A DNA stretch of 64,000 bases from Pseudescherichia sp031979925 (GTDB lineage: Bacteria; Pseudomonadota; Gammaproteobacteria; Enterobacterales; Enterobacteriaceae): NCBI RefSeq assembly GCF_031979925.1, contig NZ_DALZFB010000002.1, positions 496,001-560,000 of the forward strand, read 5' to 3'. Shown piece by piece: positions 9,074-18,758 of the stretch (position 1 is its first letter; each line of letters opens with the position of its first letter). Position numbers and translations under genes: made by a program. Below the pieces are notes generated by a model. It saw only the letters and a list, made by a program, of their open reading frames with translations, was not told the DNA's origin and searched no databases.

Positions 9074-9346
9074 ATGGAAATTAATGAGCTTGTTGCCAGC
9101 ATGACGCCGGAAGTTTATCAGCGCCTGGCGACGGCAGTTGAGACGGGAAAATGGCCCGATGGCGTGGCGCTGACCCCCGAGCAGAAAGAGAACAGCCTGC
9201 AGCTGGTGATGCTCTGGCAGGCACGCCACAATACCGATGCGCAGCATATGACTATCGATACCAACGGACAGATGGTCATGAAGAGCAAGCAGCAGCTGAA
9301 AGAGGAGTTTGGCATCGCGCCCAAACCGATCGCGACATTCAAGTAA
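9074..9346 (+). CDS. yeaC: YeaC, DUF1315 family protein
   Basis: The protein has 90 residues, the length of E. coli YeaC, and starts MEINELVASMTPEVYQRL. The family has no established function. The sequence is soluble, with no signal peptide or membrane segment. A site resembling GGGAGCGGG lies upstream of the ATG. Co-orientation and a 41-base gap with msrB suggest joint transcription. A REP pair follows it and ends the unit. Confidence 0.93.
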   Translation: MEINELVASMTPEVYQRLATAVETGKWPDGVALTPEQKENSLQLVMLWQARHNTDAQHMTIDTNGQMVMKSKQQLKEEFGIAPKPIATFK

Positions 9347-9357
9347 TGGGTTGGTAA

Positions 9358-9440
9358 ACGCCCGGTGGCGCTTCGCTTACCGGGCCTACACAGCTCCGTG
9401 CCTTGCGTAGGCCGGGCAAACGCAGTGCCGCCCGGCGATA
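9358..9440. repeat. BIME-type pair of REP elements
   Basis: Two facing palindromes, GCCCGGTGGCGCTTCGCTTACC and GTAGGCCGGGCAAACGCAGTGC in outline, occupy the convergent gap between yeaC and pncA. They share the sequence type of the elements at 0.75, 16.8 and 18.7 kb. Confidence 0.85.
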
Positions 9441-9456
9441 TGGCCGCCTGTACGTA

Positions 9457-10098
9457 CTAGGCGTGCGTCTCTACCCAATCTGCCAGCGTATAGAGCGTTG
9501 CCCCCTCTGATGCCATGTCCATAAACGCCTGGGCGCTGTCCTGTTTGCCAATGTTAACGCCCCGGCAGCCGTCGGTAATCAAGTTGACCTGATAGCCCAG
9601 CTGTAGCGCATCCAGCACGGTAAACTTCACGCAGTAGTCCGTAGCAAGGCCCAGCACGATAAGCTCGGTGATGCCGCGCATGCGCAGCCAGGCATCCAGG
9701 CCAGTCTTCTGCTTGTGGCCGTTGTCAAAAAAGGCGCTGTAGCTGTCGATAGTCCGGTTTTCACCCTTGTGAAAAACCTCGTCAATGGCTTTTTGCTGAA
9801 GCAGGGGATGCAGTTCTGCACCTTCGCTTCCCTGAACGCAGTGATCGGGCCAGAAGGTTTGCGGAAGCCCATCCAGCGTTCCCTGGGTATAGGGCTCTAC
9901 ACCGTGCTGGCTGGCAAAGCTACCGTGATCGGCTGGATGCCAGTCCTGGCTGGCCACTACCGCATCACCACGCGCTTTACACCACGCGATCAGCGCATTC
10001 GCTACGTCTACCACGCTGTCGCCCTCCGGGACAGCCAGCGCGCCACCGGCACAAAAATCATTCTGTATATCCACCAGCAAAAGTGCTCGTTGAGTCAT
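9457..10098 (-). CDS. pncA: PncA, nicotinamidase
   Basis: The 213-residue hydrolase converts nicotinamide to nicotinate in NAD salvage, upstream of the Preiss-Handler route that ends with NadE (also in this window). The family's catalytic Asp lies in LLVDIQNDFCAGG, the Lys in FHKGENR, and the nucleophilic Cys in GLATDYCVKFT. The metal-site residues include QDWHPADHGSFA. AAGGAG precedes the ATG. It starts 10 bases downstream of ansA on the same strand, so the two form an operon, perhaps with sppA upstream despite a hairpin. Confidence 0.97.
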   Translation of the reverse strand: MTQRALLLVDIQNDFCAGGALAVPEGDSVVDVANALIAWCKARGDAVVASQDWHPADHGSFASQHGVEPYTQGTLDGLPQTFWPDHCVQGSEGAELHPLLQQKAIDEVFHKGENRTIDSYSAFFDNGHKQKTGLDAWLRMRGITELIVLGLATDYCVKFTVLDALQLGYQVNLITDGCRGVNIGKQDSAQAFMDMASEGATLYTLADWVETHA

Positions 10099-10108
10099 AC
10101 CAGGCTCC

Positions 10109-11125
10109 TTATTCGTCGGGGGTCAGCTCGCCGCGCAGGTTCTGGGTCATCGCCTGGCGAATGGCCCCGGCGTCCAGCTCCTGGCTCAGCAGCCAGTGTA
10201 GCTTAGTCAGCGTTGCTTCAACCGTCATATCCGCGCCGCCAATCACGCCGGCATGCGCCAGCGCGTTGCCGGTGGCATAGCCGCCCATGTTAACCTTGCC
10301 GGACATGCACTGGGTGAGATTGACAACCACAATACCGCGCGCGCTGGCTGCCTCCAGCTCCCGCAGAAACTCGCCGTTTTGCGGCGCATTACCCACGCCA
10401 TAGGAGCGTAGGATCAGCGCCTTCACCGGCTGACGCAGGAAGTTGCGCACCACGTCGGCAGAGATGCCCGGATAGATCGTTACCACGCCGATTGGCTGCG
10501 GAGTGATGCGGTGAACAATCAGCTCGCCCTGGCAGCTCGGTGCACCGGGGTTGCCGAGGCGACGAATATGGATCCCCGCCTCCAGCAGCGGCTGTAGGTT
10601 AGGGGAGTCGAAAGCATTAAAGCCGTCCGCATGGGCTTTAGTGGTGCGATTGCCGCGGAACAGACGGTTGTTGAAGAACAGCGTCACCTCGTTGATCGGG
10701 TAGTTCGCCGCCACGTAAAGGGCGTTGAGCAGGTTAATCTGTCCGTCCGAGCGCAGTTCAGCGAGAGGGATTTGTGACCCTGTCACAATTACCGGCTTGC
10801 CGAGGTTCTCCAGCATGAACGATAGCGCCGAGGCGGTGAAGGCCATGGTATCCGTACCGTGCAGGATCACAAAGCCATCGTAGCGATCGTAGTTAGCCTT
10901 GATATCATCTGCGATATGCTGCCAGTCCTCAGGCGTCATATCCGACGAGTCCATCAGCGGATCGTACTCATGGATAGTAAAGTCCGGCATTTCCGGGCGA
11001 TGGAACTCGGGCATCAGTGCCAGCTGGCGTTGCAGATGGCCAGAGACCGGAATGTAGCCCTGCTCCGAACGCTGCATACCAATGGTCCCGCCGGTGTAGG
11101 CGACGTAAATCGATTTTTTTTGCAT
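10109..11125 (-). CDS. ansA: AnsA, cytoplasmic L-asparaginase I
   Basis: The 338-residue protein, the length of E. coli AnsA, hydrolyses asparagine to aspartate and ammonia. Both catalytic threonine motifs are visible: YTGGTIGM near residue 10 and HGTDTMAFTASAL near residue 90. There is no signal peptide, which separates it from periplasmic AnsB. It is upstream of pncA with a 10-base gap. A hairpin behind sppA lies just before it, so it may have its own promoter in the sppA-ansA gap. Confidence 0.97.
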   Translation of the reverse strand: MQKKSIYVAYTGGTIGMQRSEQGYIPVSGHLQRQLALMPEFHRPEMPDFTIHEYDPLMDSSDMTPEDWQHIADDIKANYDRYDGFVILHGTDTMAFTASALSFMLENLGKPVIVTGSQIPLAELRSDGQINLLNALYVAANYPINEVTLFFNNRLFRGNRTTKAHADGFNAFDSPNLQPLLEAGIHIRRLGNPGAPSCQGELIVHRITPQPIGVVTIYPGISADVVRNFLRQPVKALILRSYGVGNAPQNGEFLRELEAASARGIVVVNLTQCMSGKVNMGGYATGNALAHAGVIGGADMTVEATLTKLHWLLSQELDAGAIRQAMTQNLRGELTPDE

Positions 11126-11147
11126 GGTTATCTGTTCTGGTAACGCA

Positions 11148-11173
11148 AAGAAAATCCCCCCGTTGACGGGGGG
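11148..11173 (-). terminator. terminator of sppA
   Basis: On the minus strand CCCCCCGTCAACGGGGGG is followed by ATTTTCTTT. It lies 8 bases behind the sppA stop. Confidence 0.75.
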
Positions 11174-11180
11174 AGGATAG

Positions 11181-13034
11181 TTAACGAATGTTGGCGCAGG
11201 TCAGGCAAAACGCGTAGCGGCTTTGCGGATCGTTAAACACTGCCAGCTTGTCGGTTTCCGCTTTCACCGTATCCGCCGCCGCGGCCAGCGGTGCCGGCAG
11301 GTAGGCCTGTAAGGCCTGCGGCAGCAGAGCGCGGATCTCACCGGAGAAACCGTCCATCATCCGGGCAAAGAAGGTTGGCTCATCCTGGTAGTACTCAATG
11401 TGCCACTGCTTCAGCTTCGCCAGCTCAGCGGCTTTCGCTACGGCATCGTCGAAGTCACCCAGGGCATCCACCAGGCCATTGTTTTTCGCATCTTCACCGG
11501 TCCAGACGTGACCCTGAGCAATCTTATCGACCTGCTCCGGCGTTGATTTACGCGCCTGGGCGACCAGGGAGATAAAGCGCTGATAACCGTTCTCGATGCT
11601 CAGCTGCATCAGCTGCTGCACCTGCGGCGGCAGGGCTTTAGTGACCGACACGTCTGCCAGCGGGGAGGTGGCTACGCCGTCGCTGTGTACGCCCAGCTCA
11701 TTAAGGCTCTTCTCTACGGTATTGATGACGCCGAAGATACCGATGGAGCCGGTGAGCGTGCTGGGGTTAGCCACGATGTAGTTGGCCGGGGTAGAGATCC
11801 AGTACCCGCCCGATGCCGCCATTCCGCCCATGGAAACCACCACCGGTTTGCCCGCTGCTTTCGCTGCGGCCAGCTCGGCGCGGATCACCTCCGAGGCGCT
11901 GACGCTGCCGCCCGGGCTGTTAACCCGCAGCACGATGGCTTTCACTTTCGGATCGATACGTGCATCGCGGATCTGCGCGGCGGTGGTGTCACCCCCCACG
12001 TTGCCAGCCGTCTCTTCACCGTCCATGATCGCGCCGTTGGCAAAGATCACCGCCACGCTGCCGCCCATCTCGCTCGGTTTTTTCAGCGGATAGTCATACA
12101 TGCTAATAGCGCGATAGTTTTTGTCCTCATCGCTCCAGCCAAACTGTTTAACCAGCACTTTTTCGGCGTCGGCGCTGCTGCCAAGCGTATCTACCAGCTT
12201 GTTGTCCAGCGCATATTTAGCCGTGTCGCCGCCTACTTTGCTTAAGCCATCCAGTACGCCCTGCGCGCCAGGGAAGACCTGCTGCGGAGTAATCTGGCGG
12301 TTAGCGGCGATCGTGCCCAGATAGTTTTGCCACAGCTCGCCAATCCAGCGGCTATCCGCTTCACGGGCGGCAGGGGACATATCGTCACGGATAAACGGCT
12401 CAACGGCGGACTTATAGGTTCCGACGCGGAAGACGTGGGTCGAGACCTTCAGCTTGTCGAGCAGCGATTTGTAGTAGAGACCGTTGGTGGCAAAGCCGTG
12501 CAGATCGACTACGCCCTGCGGCGAGAGCCACACCTTGTTGGCAAAGCTGGCAAGGTAGTATTGTCCCTGGCTGTAGTTATCTCCGACGGCGTAGACTGGC
12601 TTACCACTGTCACGGAACGCCTTTAGCGCCTTACCGATGTACTGCATCGAGGGTTGATCGGCCCCGGCAAAGTTTTTCAGATCGAGGACGATGCCGGTAA
12701 TATTGCGATCGGCCTGTGCCTGACGAATGGTCTCGACGATATCAAACAGGGAGTTCTCCTGCAGGCGATCGGAGCTGGCGCCAAACAGCTGGCGACCTAG
12801 CGCGCTCAGCTTGCTGCTGCTGGAGGGCTTGTCCACCACCACGCCTGTGATATCAAGAAGTAATGCCCCTCGGGTGGTATGCTCGGCTGTGCCAGAGCTC
12901 AGCTGCATCCAGATGCCGACGCCTACCAGAATCAACAAGATGAAAAAAATGTTGAACACCAGTTCACGCACAAAATTGAGCGTTCGCCACGTCCATTTAA
13001 AGAATCCGGCAATAATACGCCAAAGGGTTCGCAT
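11181..13034 (-). CDS. sppA: SppA, signal peptide peptidase (protease IV)
   Basis: This 617-residue inner-membrane serine protease of the S49 family degrades cleaved signal peptides. One membrane segment lies at about residues 24-44 (FFILLILVGVGIWM). The tandem S49 domains provide a Ser-Lys dyad: the Lys in GTYKSAVEPF of the first domain and the Ser in MGGMAASGGYW of the second. E. coli SppA has 618 residues. It is divergent from ydjA. The start at 13034 is the first ATG and precedes a basic stretch, as expected for an N-in anchor. Confidence 0.97.
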   Translation of the reverse strand: MRTLWRIIAGFFKWTWRTLNFVRELVFNIFFILLILVGVGIWMQLSSGTAEHTTRGALLLDITGVVVDKPSSSSKLSALGRQLFGASSDRLQENSLFDIVETIRQAQADRNITGIVLDLKNFAGADQPSMQYIGKALKAFRDSGKPVYAVGDNYSQGQYYLASFANKVWLSPQGVVDLHGFATNGLYYKSLLDKLKVSTHVFRVGTYKSAVEPFIRDDMSPAAREADSRWIGELWQNYLGTIAANRQITPQQVFPGAQGVLDGLSKVGGDTAKYALDNKLVDTLGSSADAEKVLVKQFGWSDEDKNYRAISMYDYPLKKPSEMGGSVAVIFANGAIMDGEETAGNVGGDTTAAQIRDARIDPKVKAIVLRVNSPGGSVSASEVIRAELAAAKAAGKPVVVSMGGMAASGGYWISTPANYIVANPSTLTGSIGIFGVINTVEKSLNELGVHSDGVATSPLADVSVTKALPPQVQQLMQLSIENGYQRFISLVAQARKSTPEQVDKIAQGHVWTGEDAKNNGLVDALGDFDDAVAKAAELAKLKQWHIEYYQDEPTFFARMMDGFSGEIRALLPQALQAYLPAPLAAAADTVKAETDKLAVFNDPQSRYAFCLTCANIR

Positions 13035-13197
13035 GTCTTCTCCCTAACCTGATTAACAACCACCGCACCCCGTGCGGGAATGTGCGGTTATCCTAATTAT
13101 CCGACGGCCTCTTGTCAGCAGGAATCACCGTCGGTGCTGTAACAAAGTTCCCGCCCATGTTAATTTTATGCCCAAATTTGATGACAGGAGTTAACTA

Positions 13198-13749
13198 ATG
13201 GACGCACTTGAACTGCTCGTTAACCGTCGCAGCGCCTCCCGGCTGGCTGAACCCGCGCCAGCAGGGGAGATTCTGGAAAATATTCTGCGTGCCGGTATGC
13301 GTGCGCCAGACCACGGCACGTTGCAACCGTGGCGCTTTTTCATCGTCGAAGGAGAAGGGCGCGAGCGCTTTAGCCAGCTCCTGACCCGTGCGGCCACCGA
13401 GGCCGGGCAGGATGAGAAGGGTATTGATAAGGCTCGTAGCGCACCATTTCGCGCGCCGCTGATTATTGCGGTAGTTGCGCACTGTGAGGCGCATCCGAAG
13501 GTGCCGCGCTGGGAGCAGCTGCTCTCCGCAGGCTGCGCGGTAATGGCGATGCAGATGGCAGCGCAGGCGCAGGGCTTTAACGGCATCTGGCGCAGCGGGC
13601 CGCTGACCGACAGCCCGGTAGTGCGCGACGCGCTCGACTGCCGCGAGCAGGATCAGGTAGTCGGCTTCCTCTACCTCGGCACGCCGCAGTTGAAAGCCGC
13701 TACCACGGTGAGCATACCGGACACATCCCCTTTCGTCCGCTATTTCTAA
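13198..13749 (+). CDS. ydjA: YdjA, minimal nitroreductase-family flavoprotein
   Basis: The 183-residue FMN-binding protein belongs to the smallest type of nitroreductase. It opens with the typical RRSASRLAEPAPAG region, followed by MRAPDHGTLQPWRFFIVEG. The physiological substrate is unknown. ACAGGAGTTAACT gives a clear ribosome binding site before the ATG at 13198. It lies 53 bases ahead of selD on the same strand, and the ydjA-selD-topB order is conserved with E. coli, which suggests a single transcript. Confidence 0.95.
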   Translation: MDALELLVNRRSASRLAEPAPAGEILENILRAGMRAPDHGTLQPWRFFIVEGEGRERFSQLLTRAATEAGQDEKGIDKARSAPFRAPLIIAVVAHCEAHPKVPRWEQLLSAGCAVMAMQMAAQAQGFNGIWRSGPLTDSPVVRDALDCREQDQVVGFLYLGTPQLKAATTVSIPDTSPFVRYF

Positions 13750-13802
13750 GCGCTACCATAGCGCTATTAATGAGTCAGGAACCGTATTGACAGGAGATGT
13801 CC

Positions 13803-14846
13803 ATGAGCCAGCAGGCTATTCGTTTAACTCAGTACAGCCACGGTGCAGGCTGCGGGTGCAAAATTTCACCGAAGGTGCTGGAGACCATTCTCCACAGCGA
13901 GCAGGCGAAATTTGTCGATCCCAACCTGCTGGTAGGTAATGAGACGCGAGATGACGCGGCGGTGTACGATCTCGGCAACGGGACCAGCGTCATCAGCACC
14001 ACCGACTTCTTTATGCCGATCGTGGATAATCCCTTCGACTTTGGCCGCATCGCCGCCACTAACGCCATTAGCGATATCTATGCCATGGGCGGCAAACCGA
14101 TCATGGCGATCGCTATTCTTGGCTGGCCGATCGCCACGCTACCGCCGGAGATCGCCCGGGAGGTGATTGAGGGCGGGCGCTTTGCCTGCCAGCAGGCGGG
14201 TATTGCGCTGGCGGGGGGCCACTCCATCGATGCGCCGGAGCCGATTTTCGGCCTGGCGGTGACGGGCGTCGTCCCTACCGCGCGAGTGAAGAAAAACAGT
14301 ACTGCCGAGGCGGGGTGCAAGCTATTTCTGACCAAGCCACTGGGGATTGGTGTCCTGACCACCGCCGAGAAAAAATCGTTACTGCAACCAGAGCATCAGG
14401 GGCTGGCGCGGGACGTGATGTGCCAGATGAACATCGCTGGCGCAGCCTTCGCTAACATCCCAGGGGTGAAAGCCATGACCGACGTCACCGGCTTTGGCCT
14501 GCTCGGCCACCTGAGCGAGGTGTGCCAGGGGGCAGGAGCGCAGGCGCAGGTCCGCTACGAAGCCGTACCCAAGCTGCCTGGCGTGGAGGCATATATCGAA
14601 CAGGGCGCGGTACCGGGCGGTACGCAGCGCAACTTTGCCAGCTATGGTCACCTAATGGGACCCATGCCGCAGGCGTGGCGGGATCTGCTCTGCGATCCGC
14701 AAACCTCGGGCGGTCTGCTGCTGGCAGTCTCGCCGGAGGCGGAGGACGAGGTGAAGGCCACCGCCGCCGAGTTTGATATCTCCCTCAGTGCCATCGGCGA
14801 GCTGGTAACGGCCCGAGCGGGTCGCCCAATGATTGAGATTGTTTAA
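13803..14846 (+). CDS. selD: SelD, selenophosphate synthetase
   Basis: The 347-residue enzyme makes selenophosphate from selenide and ATP for selenocysteine and selenouridine synthesis. The catalytic Cys17 and Lys20 lie in GAGCGCK, so the protein uses cysteine, not selenocysteine, as in E. coli. The ATG at 13803 is six bases behind AGGAG (13792-13796); the earlier in-frame ATG at 13797 directly abuts that site. The stop overlaps the topB start by one base (TAATG), which implies translational coupling. Confidence 0.97.
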   Translation: MSQQAIRLTQYSHGAGCGCKISPKVLETILHSEQAKFVDPNLLVGNETRDDAAVYDLGNGTSVISTTDFFMPIVDNPFDFGRIAATNAISDIYAMGGKPIMAIAILGWPIATLPPEIAREVIEGGRFACQQAGIALAGGHSIDAPEPIFGLAVTGVVPTARVKKNSTAEAGCKLFLTKPLGIGVLTTAEKKSLLQPEHQGLARDVMCQMNIAGAAFANIPGVKAMTDVTGFGLLGHLSEVCQGAGAQAQVRYEAVPKLPGVEAYIEQGAVPGGTQRNFASYGHLMGPMPQAWRDLLCDPQTSGGLLLAVSPEAEDEVKATAAEFDISLSAIGELVTARAGRPMIEIV

Positions 14847-16750
14847 TGCGGTTGTTTATTGCCGAAAAACCCAGCCTGGGCCGCGCCATTGCCGACGTGC
14901 TGCCAAAGCCGCACCGTAAGGGGGACGGCTATATCGAGTGCGGAAACGGCCAGGTTGTGACCTGGTGCATTGGTCATCTGCTCGAGCAGGCGCAGCCGGA
15001 TGTCTATGACAGCCGCTACGCCCGCTGGAACCTGGCGGATCTGCCCATCGTGCCGGAGAAGTGGCAGCTGCAGCCGCGCGCCTCGGTCACCAAGCAGATC
15101 AACGTGATTAAGCGTCTGCTTGGCGAGGCCAGCGAAATTATCCACGCCGGTGACCCGGATCGCGAGGGGCAGCTGCTGGTGGACGAGGTGCTCGACTATC
15201 TCCAGCTGCCGGCGGAGAAACGCCAGCGGGTCCAGCGCTGTTTGATTAACGATCTCAACCCGCAGGCGGTTGAGCGGGCGATCGGCCGTCTGCGCGCCAA
15301 CAGCGAGTTCATTCCGCTCTGCGTTTCGGCGCTGGCCCGTGCAAGAGCCGACTGGCTCTACGGCATCAATATGACCCGCGCCTGGACGCTGCTGGGGCGC
15401 AACGCGGGCTACCAGGGCGTGCTCTCGGTGGGGCGCGTCCAGACGCCGGTGCTGGGGCTGGTGGTGCGCCGTGATGAAGAGATTGAGAACTTTGTCGCCA
15501 AAGATTTCTTTGAGGTGAAGGCGCACATCGTTACCCCGAAAGATGAGCGGTTTACCGCCACCTGGCAGCCGAGCGAAGCCTGTGAGCCGCACCAGGATGA
15601 AGAGGGGCGTCTGCTCAACCGGACGCTGGCCGAGCACGTGGTGAAACGGATCTCCGGCCAGCCGGCTCACGTTACCCGCTACAACGACAAGCAGGAGTCG
15701 GAACCCGCGCCGCTGCCGTTCTCGCTCTCTTCGTTACAGATCGAGGCGGCGAAGCGCTTCGGGCTGAGCGCACAGAACGTGCTGGATATCTGTCAGAAAC
15801 TCTATGAGACCCATAAGCTGATCACCTATCCGCGCTCCGACAGCCGCTATCTGCCGGAGGAGCACTTTGCCGGACGCCATTCAGTTATGAAGGCCATTGG
15901 TGTGCATGCCCCGGATCTGCTGCCGCAGCCGGTTATCGACGCCGATCGACGTAACCGTTGCTGGGACGATAAAAAAGTCGATGCCCACCACGCCATCATT
16001 CCCACGGCGCGCAGCAGTACGGTAAACCTGCACGACAATGAAGCGAAGGTCTATAACCTGATTGCCCGCCAGTACCTGATGCAGTTCTGTCCGGATGCGA
16101 TGTTTCGCAAGTGTGAGATTGAGCTGGATATCGCCAACGGCAAGTTCCTGGCGAAGGCACGCTTTCTGGCGCAGGCGGGCTGGCGAACGCTGCTTGGTAG
16201 CAAAGAGCGTGACGAAGAGAACGACGGCACGCCGCTGCCGGTCGTGGCGAAGGGCGACGAGCTGCTGTGTGAAAAGGGTGAGGTCGTTGAGCGCCAGACG
16301 CAGCCGCCGCGGCCCTTTACCGACGCCACGCTACTCTCGGCGATGACCGGGATCGCGCGCTTCGTGCAGGATAAGGATCTGAAGAAGATCCTGCGTGCTA
16401 CCGACGGCCTGGGGACGGAAGCGACCCGCGCCGGGATTATCGAGCTGCTCTTTAAGCGCGGTTTCCTGCACAAGAAAGGGCGCAGCATTCTCTCTACCGA
16501 TGCGGGACGGGCGTTGATCCACTCTCTGCCGGAGATGGCTGCAAGGCCGGATATGACCGCGCACTGGGAATCGGTCCTGACGCAGATCAGCGAGAAGCAG
16601 TGCCGCTATCAAGACTTTATGCAGCCGCTGGTGGGCACGCTCTATCAGCTGATCGATCAGGCGCGCAGCACGCCGGTTCGCCAGTTTAAAGGGATCGTTG
16701 CGCCGGGCGGCGCGAAGAAATCGTTTAAAAAGAAGAAGAGTTCTGCATGA
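14846..16750 (+). CDS. topB: TopB, DNA topoisomerase III
   Basis: This type IA topoisomerase decatenates DNA during replication and acts with RecQ. The Toprim domain at the N-terminus shows IAEKPSLGRAIADVLP and the acidic motif GDPDREGQ; the active-site Tyr lies in TYPRSDSRYLP. At 634 residues it is about 19 shorter than E. coli TopB (653), the difference lying in the basic C-terminal tail, which here ends KKSFKKKKSSA. The start overlaps the selD stop. A REP pair follows the gene. Confidence 0.97.
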   Translation: MRLFIAEKPSLGRAIADVLPKPHRKGDGYIECGNGQVVTWCIGHLLEQAQPDVYDSRYARWNLADLPIVPEKWQLQPRASVTKQINVIKRLLGEASEIIHAGDPDREGQLLVDEVLDYLQLPAEKRQRVQRCLINDLNPQAVERAIGRLRANSEFIPLCVSALARARADWLYGINMTRAWTLLGRNAGYQGVLSVGRVQTPVLGLVVRRDEEIENFVAKDFFEVKAHIVTPKDERFTATWQPSEACEPHQDEEGRLLNRTLAEHVVKRISGQPAHVTRYNDKQESEPAPLPFSLSSLQIEAAKRFGLSAQNVLDICQKLYETHKLITYPRSDSRYLPEEHFAGRHSVMKAIGVHAPDLLPQPVIDADRRNRCWDDKKVDAHHAIIPTARSSTVNLHDNEAKVYNLIARQYLMQFCPDAMFRKCEIELDIANGKFLAKARFLAQAGWRTLLGSKERDEENDGTPLPVVAKGDELLCEKGEVVERQTQPPRPFTDATLLSAMTGIARFVQDKDLKKILRATDGLGTEATRAGIIELLFKRGFLHKKGRSILSTDAGRALIHSLPEMAARPDMTAHWESVLTQISEKQCRYQDFMQPLVGTLYQLIDQARSTPVRQFKGIVAPGGAKKSFKKKKSSA

Positions 16751-16752
16751 AA

Positions 16753-16829
16753 AAGCCCGGTGGCGCTACGCTTACCGGGCCTACAATGGCTCGAACCGTA
16801 GGCCGGGTAAGGCGCAGCCGCCACCCGGC
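16753..16829. repeat. BIME-type pair of REP elements between topB and gdhA
   Basis: Facing palindromes GCCCGGTGGCGC...TACCGGGC and GTAGGCCGGGTAAGGCGC...CACCCGGC fill the convergent gap between topB and gdhA. Confidence 0.85.
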
Positions 16830-16841
16830 ACAGCCGTAAAA

Positions 16842-18185
16842 TTAAATTACCCCTTGCCCGATCATCGCATCGGCCACCTTTACAAACCCGGCAATGTTTG
16901 CCCCACGCACGTAGTGGGTCTGCTTGCCTTCGCCGCCGTACTCTACGCAGGCGTTGTGAATATCCAGCATGATATGGTGCAGGCGCGCGTCTACTTTCTC
17001 CGCCTTCCAGCCCAGGCGTGCCGCGTTCTGGGCCATCTCCAGACCAGAGGTAGCAACCCCGCCCGCGTTAGCCGCTTTACCCGGTGCAAAGAGCACGCCC
17101 GCCTCAAGGAACAGATCGGTGGCTTCGATGGTGGTGGGCATATTCGCGCCTTCCGCCACCGCCTTCACGCCGTTGGCGATAAGCTGGCGGGCTGCATCCT
17201 CGCCCAGCTCGTTCTGGGTGGCGCACGGCAGGGCAATATCCACCGGCACGGACCACGGCTGCTTGCCTTCCAGCCACACCAGGCCAAACTCGCGGGCATA
17301 ATCGGCCAGACGGCCATCGCGGCTGGCTTTAATTTCGCACAGGCGCGCCAGCTTCTCTGCGGTAAAGCCCGCCTCATCCACCACGGTACCGCCGGAATCG
17401 GAGGCGGTGACAACCCGCGCGCCAAACTGCATCGCTTTTTCGATAGCATACTGCGCTACGTTGCCGGAGCCGGAGACCGCCACGCGCATCCCCTCAAAGC
17501 TCAAACCGTGACGCTTGAGCATCGCTTCGGTGAAGTAGACCAGGCCATAGCCGGTCGCCTCAGGGCGGATCAGGCTGCCGCCGAAAGAGAGTCCCTTGCC
17601 GGTAAAGACGCAGGCGCTGCTGTTGGAGAGCTTTTTCATCATCCCCGCCATAAAGCCCACCTCGCGGCCGCCGACGCCGATATCGCCCGCCGGGACATCG
17701 GTATCCGGTCCCAGATGACGGTACAGCTCGGTCATTAGCGCCTGGCAGAAACGCATCACCTCGCCTTCGCTTTTGCCCTTGGGATCGAAATCGCTGCCGC
17801 CTTTGCCACCGCCCATCGGTAGGGTGGTGAGAGCGTTTTTGAAGGTCTGCTCAAAGCCGAGGAACTTAAGGATCGACAGGTTTACTGAAGGGTGGAAACG
17901 CATACCGCCCTTGAACGGGCCGATGGCAGAGTTAAACTGCACGCGCCAGGCGCGATTGACCTGCACCTGATTCTTATCATCCAGCCAGACCACGCGAAAC
18001 TGGATCACACGCTCCGGCTCTACCAGACGTTCCAGGAGTGACATCTGACGATAGCGCGGGTTTGCTTCAAGGAACGGCCAGAGGGTGGTCATCACCTCGC
18101 GAACGGCCTGCGCAAACTCGCTCTGATGCGGGTCGCGCTGTTGGACATGCGTGAGAAAAGATTCCAGAGAGCGTGCCTGATCCAT
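16842..18185 (-). CDS. gdhA: GdhA, NADP-dependent glutamate dehydrogenase
   Basis: The 447-residue enzyme, the length in E. coli, assimilates ammonia by reductive amination of 2-oxoglutarate. Substrate and active-site motifs are visible: KGGMRFHP, LPMGGGKGGSDFDP with the catalytic Lys, and the dinucleotide motif VSGSGNVAQYA. AGGAACTTATCTCT precedes the ATG. It stands alone, divergent from ynjH. The ynjI gene that follows gdhA in E. coli K-12 is not present; topB lies directly behind it. Confidence 0.98.
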   Translation of the reverse strand: MDQARSLESFLTHVQQRDPHQSEFAQAVREVMTTLWPFLEANPRYRQMSLLERLVEPERVIQFRVVWLDDKNQVQVNRAWRVQFNSAIGPFKGGMRFHPSVNLSILKFLGFEQTFKNALTTLPMGGGKGGSDFDPKGKSEGEVMRFCQALMTELYRHLGPDTDVPAGDIGVGGREVGFMAGMMKKLSNSSACVFTGKGLSFGGSLIRPEATGYGLVYFTEAMLKRHGLSFEGMRVAVSGSGNVAQYAIEKAMQFGARVVTASDSGGTVVDEAGFTAEKLARLCEIKASRDGRLADYAREFGLVWLEGKQPWSVPVDIALPCATQNELGEDAARQLIANGVKAVAEGANMPTTIEATDLFLEAGVLFAPGKAANAGGVATSGLEMAQNAARLGWKAEKVDARLHHIMLDIHNACVEYGGEGKQTHYVRGANIAGFVKVADAMIGQGVI

Positions 18186-18413
18186 AGAGATAAGTTCCTC
18201 TTATAATAAATTATGTTTGTTGTATATGCGTTTTAGCGTCGTTTTCGACTATACCACTCGTACCGCTTTGCCAGGCAAGCGAAAAATTAACCAGCGAAGG
18301 GAAATTTATAAACCGGCTCGGGTCATAACTAAAAACGATGGGCAGATAAACTAAAGGAACCGGTGCGGTTTACCGTTATAGTGATTATCAGGATCAAAAA
18401 GGAAAAGACGTCG

Positions 18414-18683
18414 ATGAACCGTTACGTGATTGTACTGCTGGGACTGTTATCTGCCGGGGCGCAGGCGGACCGTATCCGCCCGGACGTGGAGGTAAACGTC
18501 CCGCCGGAGGTCTTTAGCTCGGGCGGACAGCGTTCGCAGCCCTGCAACCTGTGCTGTATTTATCAGGATCAGAACTATTCGGAAGGGGCAGTAATCAAGG
18601 CGGAAGGCGTGTTGCTGCAGTGCCAGCGCGACGAGCGTACGCTCAGCACCAATCCGCTGGTGTGGCGGCGGGTACGGGAATAA
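18414..18683 (+). CDS. ynjH: YnjH, DUF1496 periplasmic protein
   Basis: This is an 89-residue secreted protein of unknown function. A signal peptide spans roughly residues 1-18 (ending AGAQA), and the mature part begins with RIRPDVEVNVPPEVFSSGGQ. Four cysteines (PCNLCCIY and LLQC) suggest disulfides. The ATG at 18414 has AAGGAAA upstream and directly opens a clean signal peptide; the open frame reaches 18363 but would add a charged 17-residue extension. In E. coli it ends the ynjA-ynjH cluster; here the rest of that cluster is absent. Confidence 0.9.
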   Translation: MNRYVIVLLGLLSAGAQADRIRPDVEVNVPPEVFSSGGQRSQPCNLCCIYQDQNYSEGAVIKAEGVLLQCQRDERTLSTNPLVWRRVRE

Positions 18684-18710
18684 ATGTGTTTTCTACATGT
18701 GACAAGCTCC

Positions 18711-18744
18711 GTAGGCCGGGTAAGGCGTAGCCGCCACCCGGCAT
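18711..18744. repeat. single REP element between ynjH and xthA
   Basis: GTAGGCCGGGTAAGGCGTAG pairs with CCGCCACCCGGC. It lies in the convergent gap and is one unit of the kind seen in pairs elsewhere in the window. Confidence 0.85.
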
Positions 18745-18758
18745 TAACGCTATCTAAA

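Noticed and set aside
16698..17738. 346-codon plus-strand frame opposite gdhA
   Set aside because: It begins inside topB, crosses a REP pair and covers the conserved gdhA frame.
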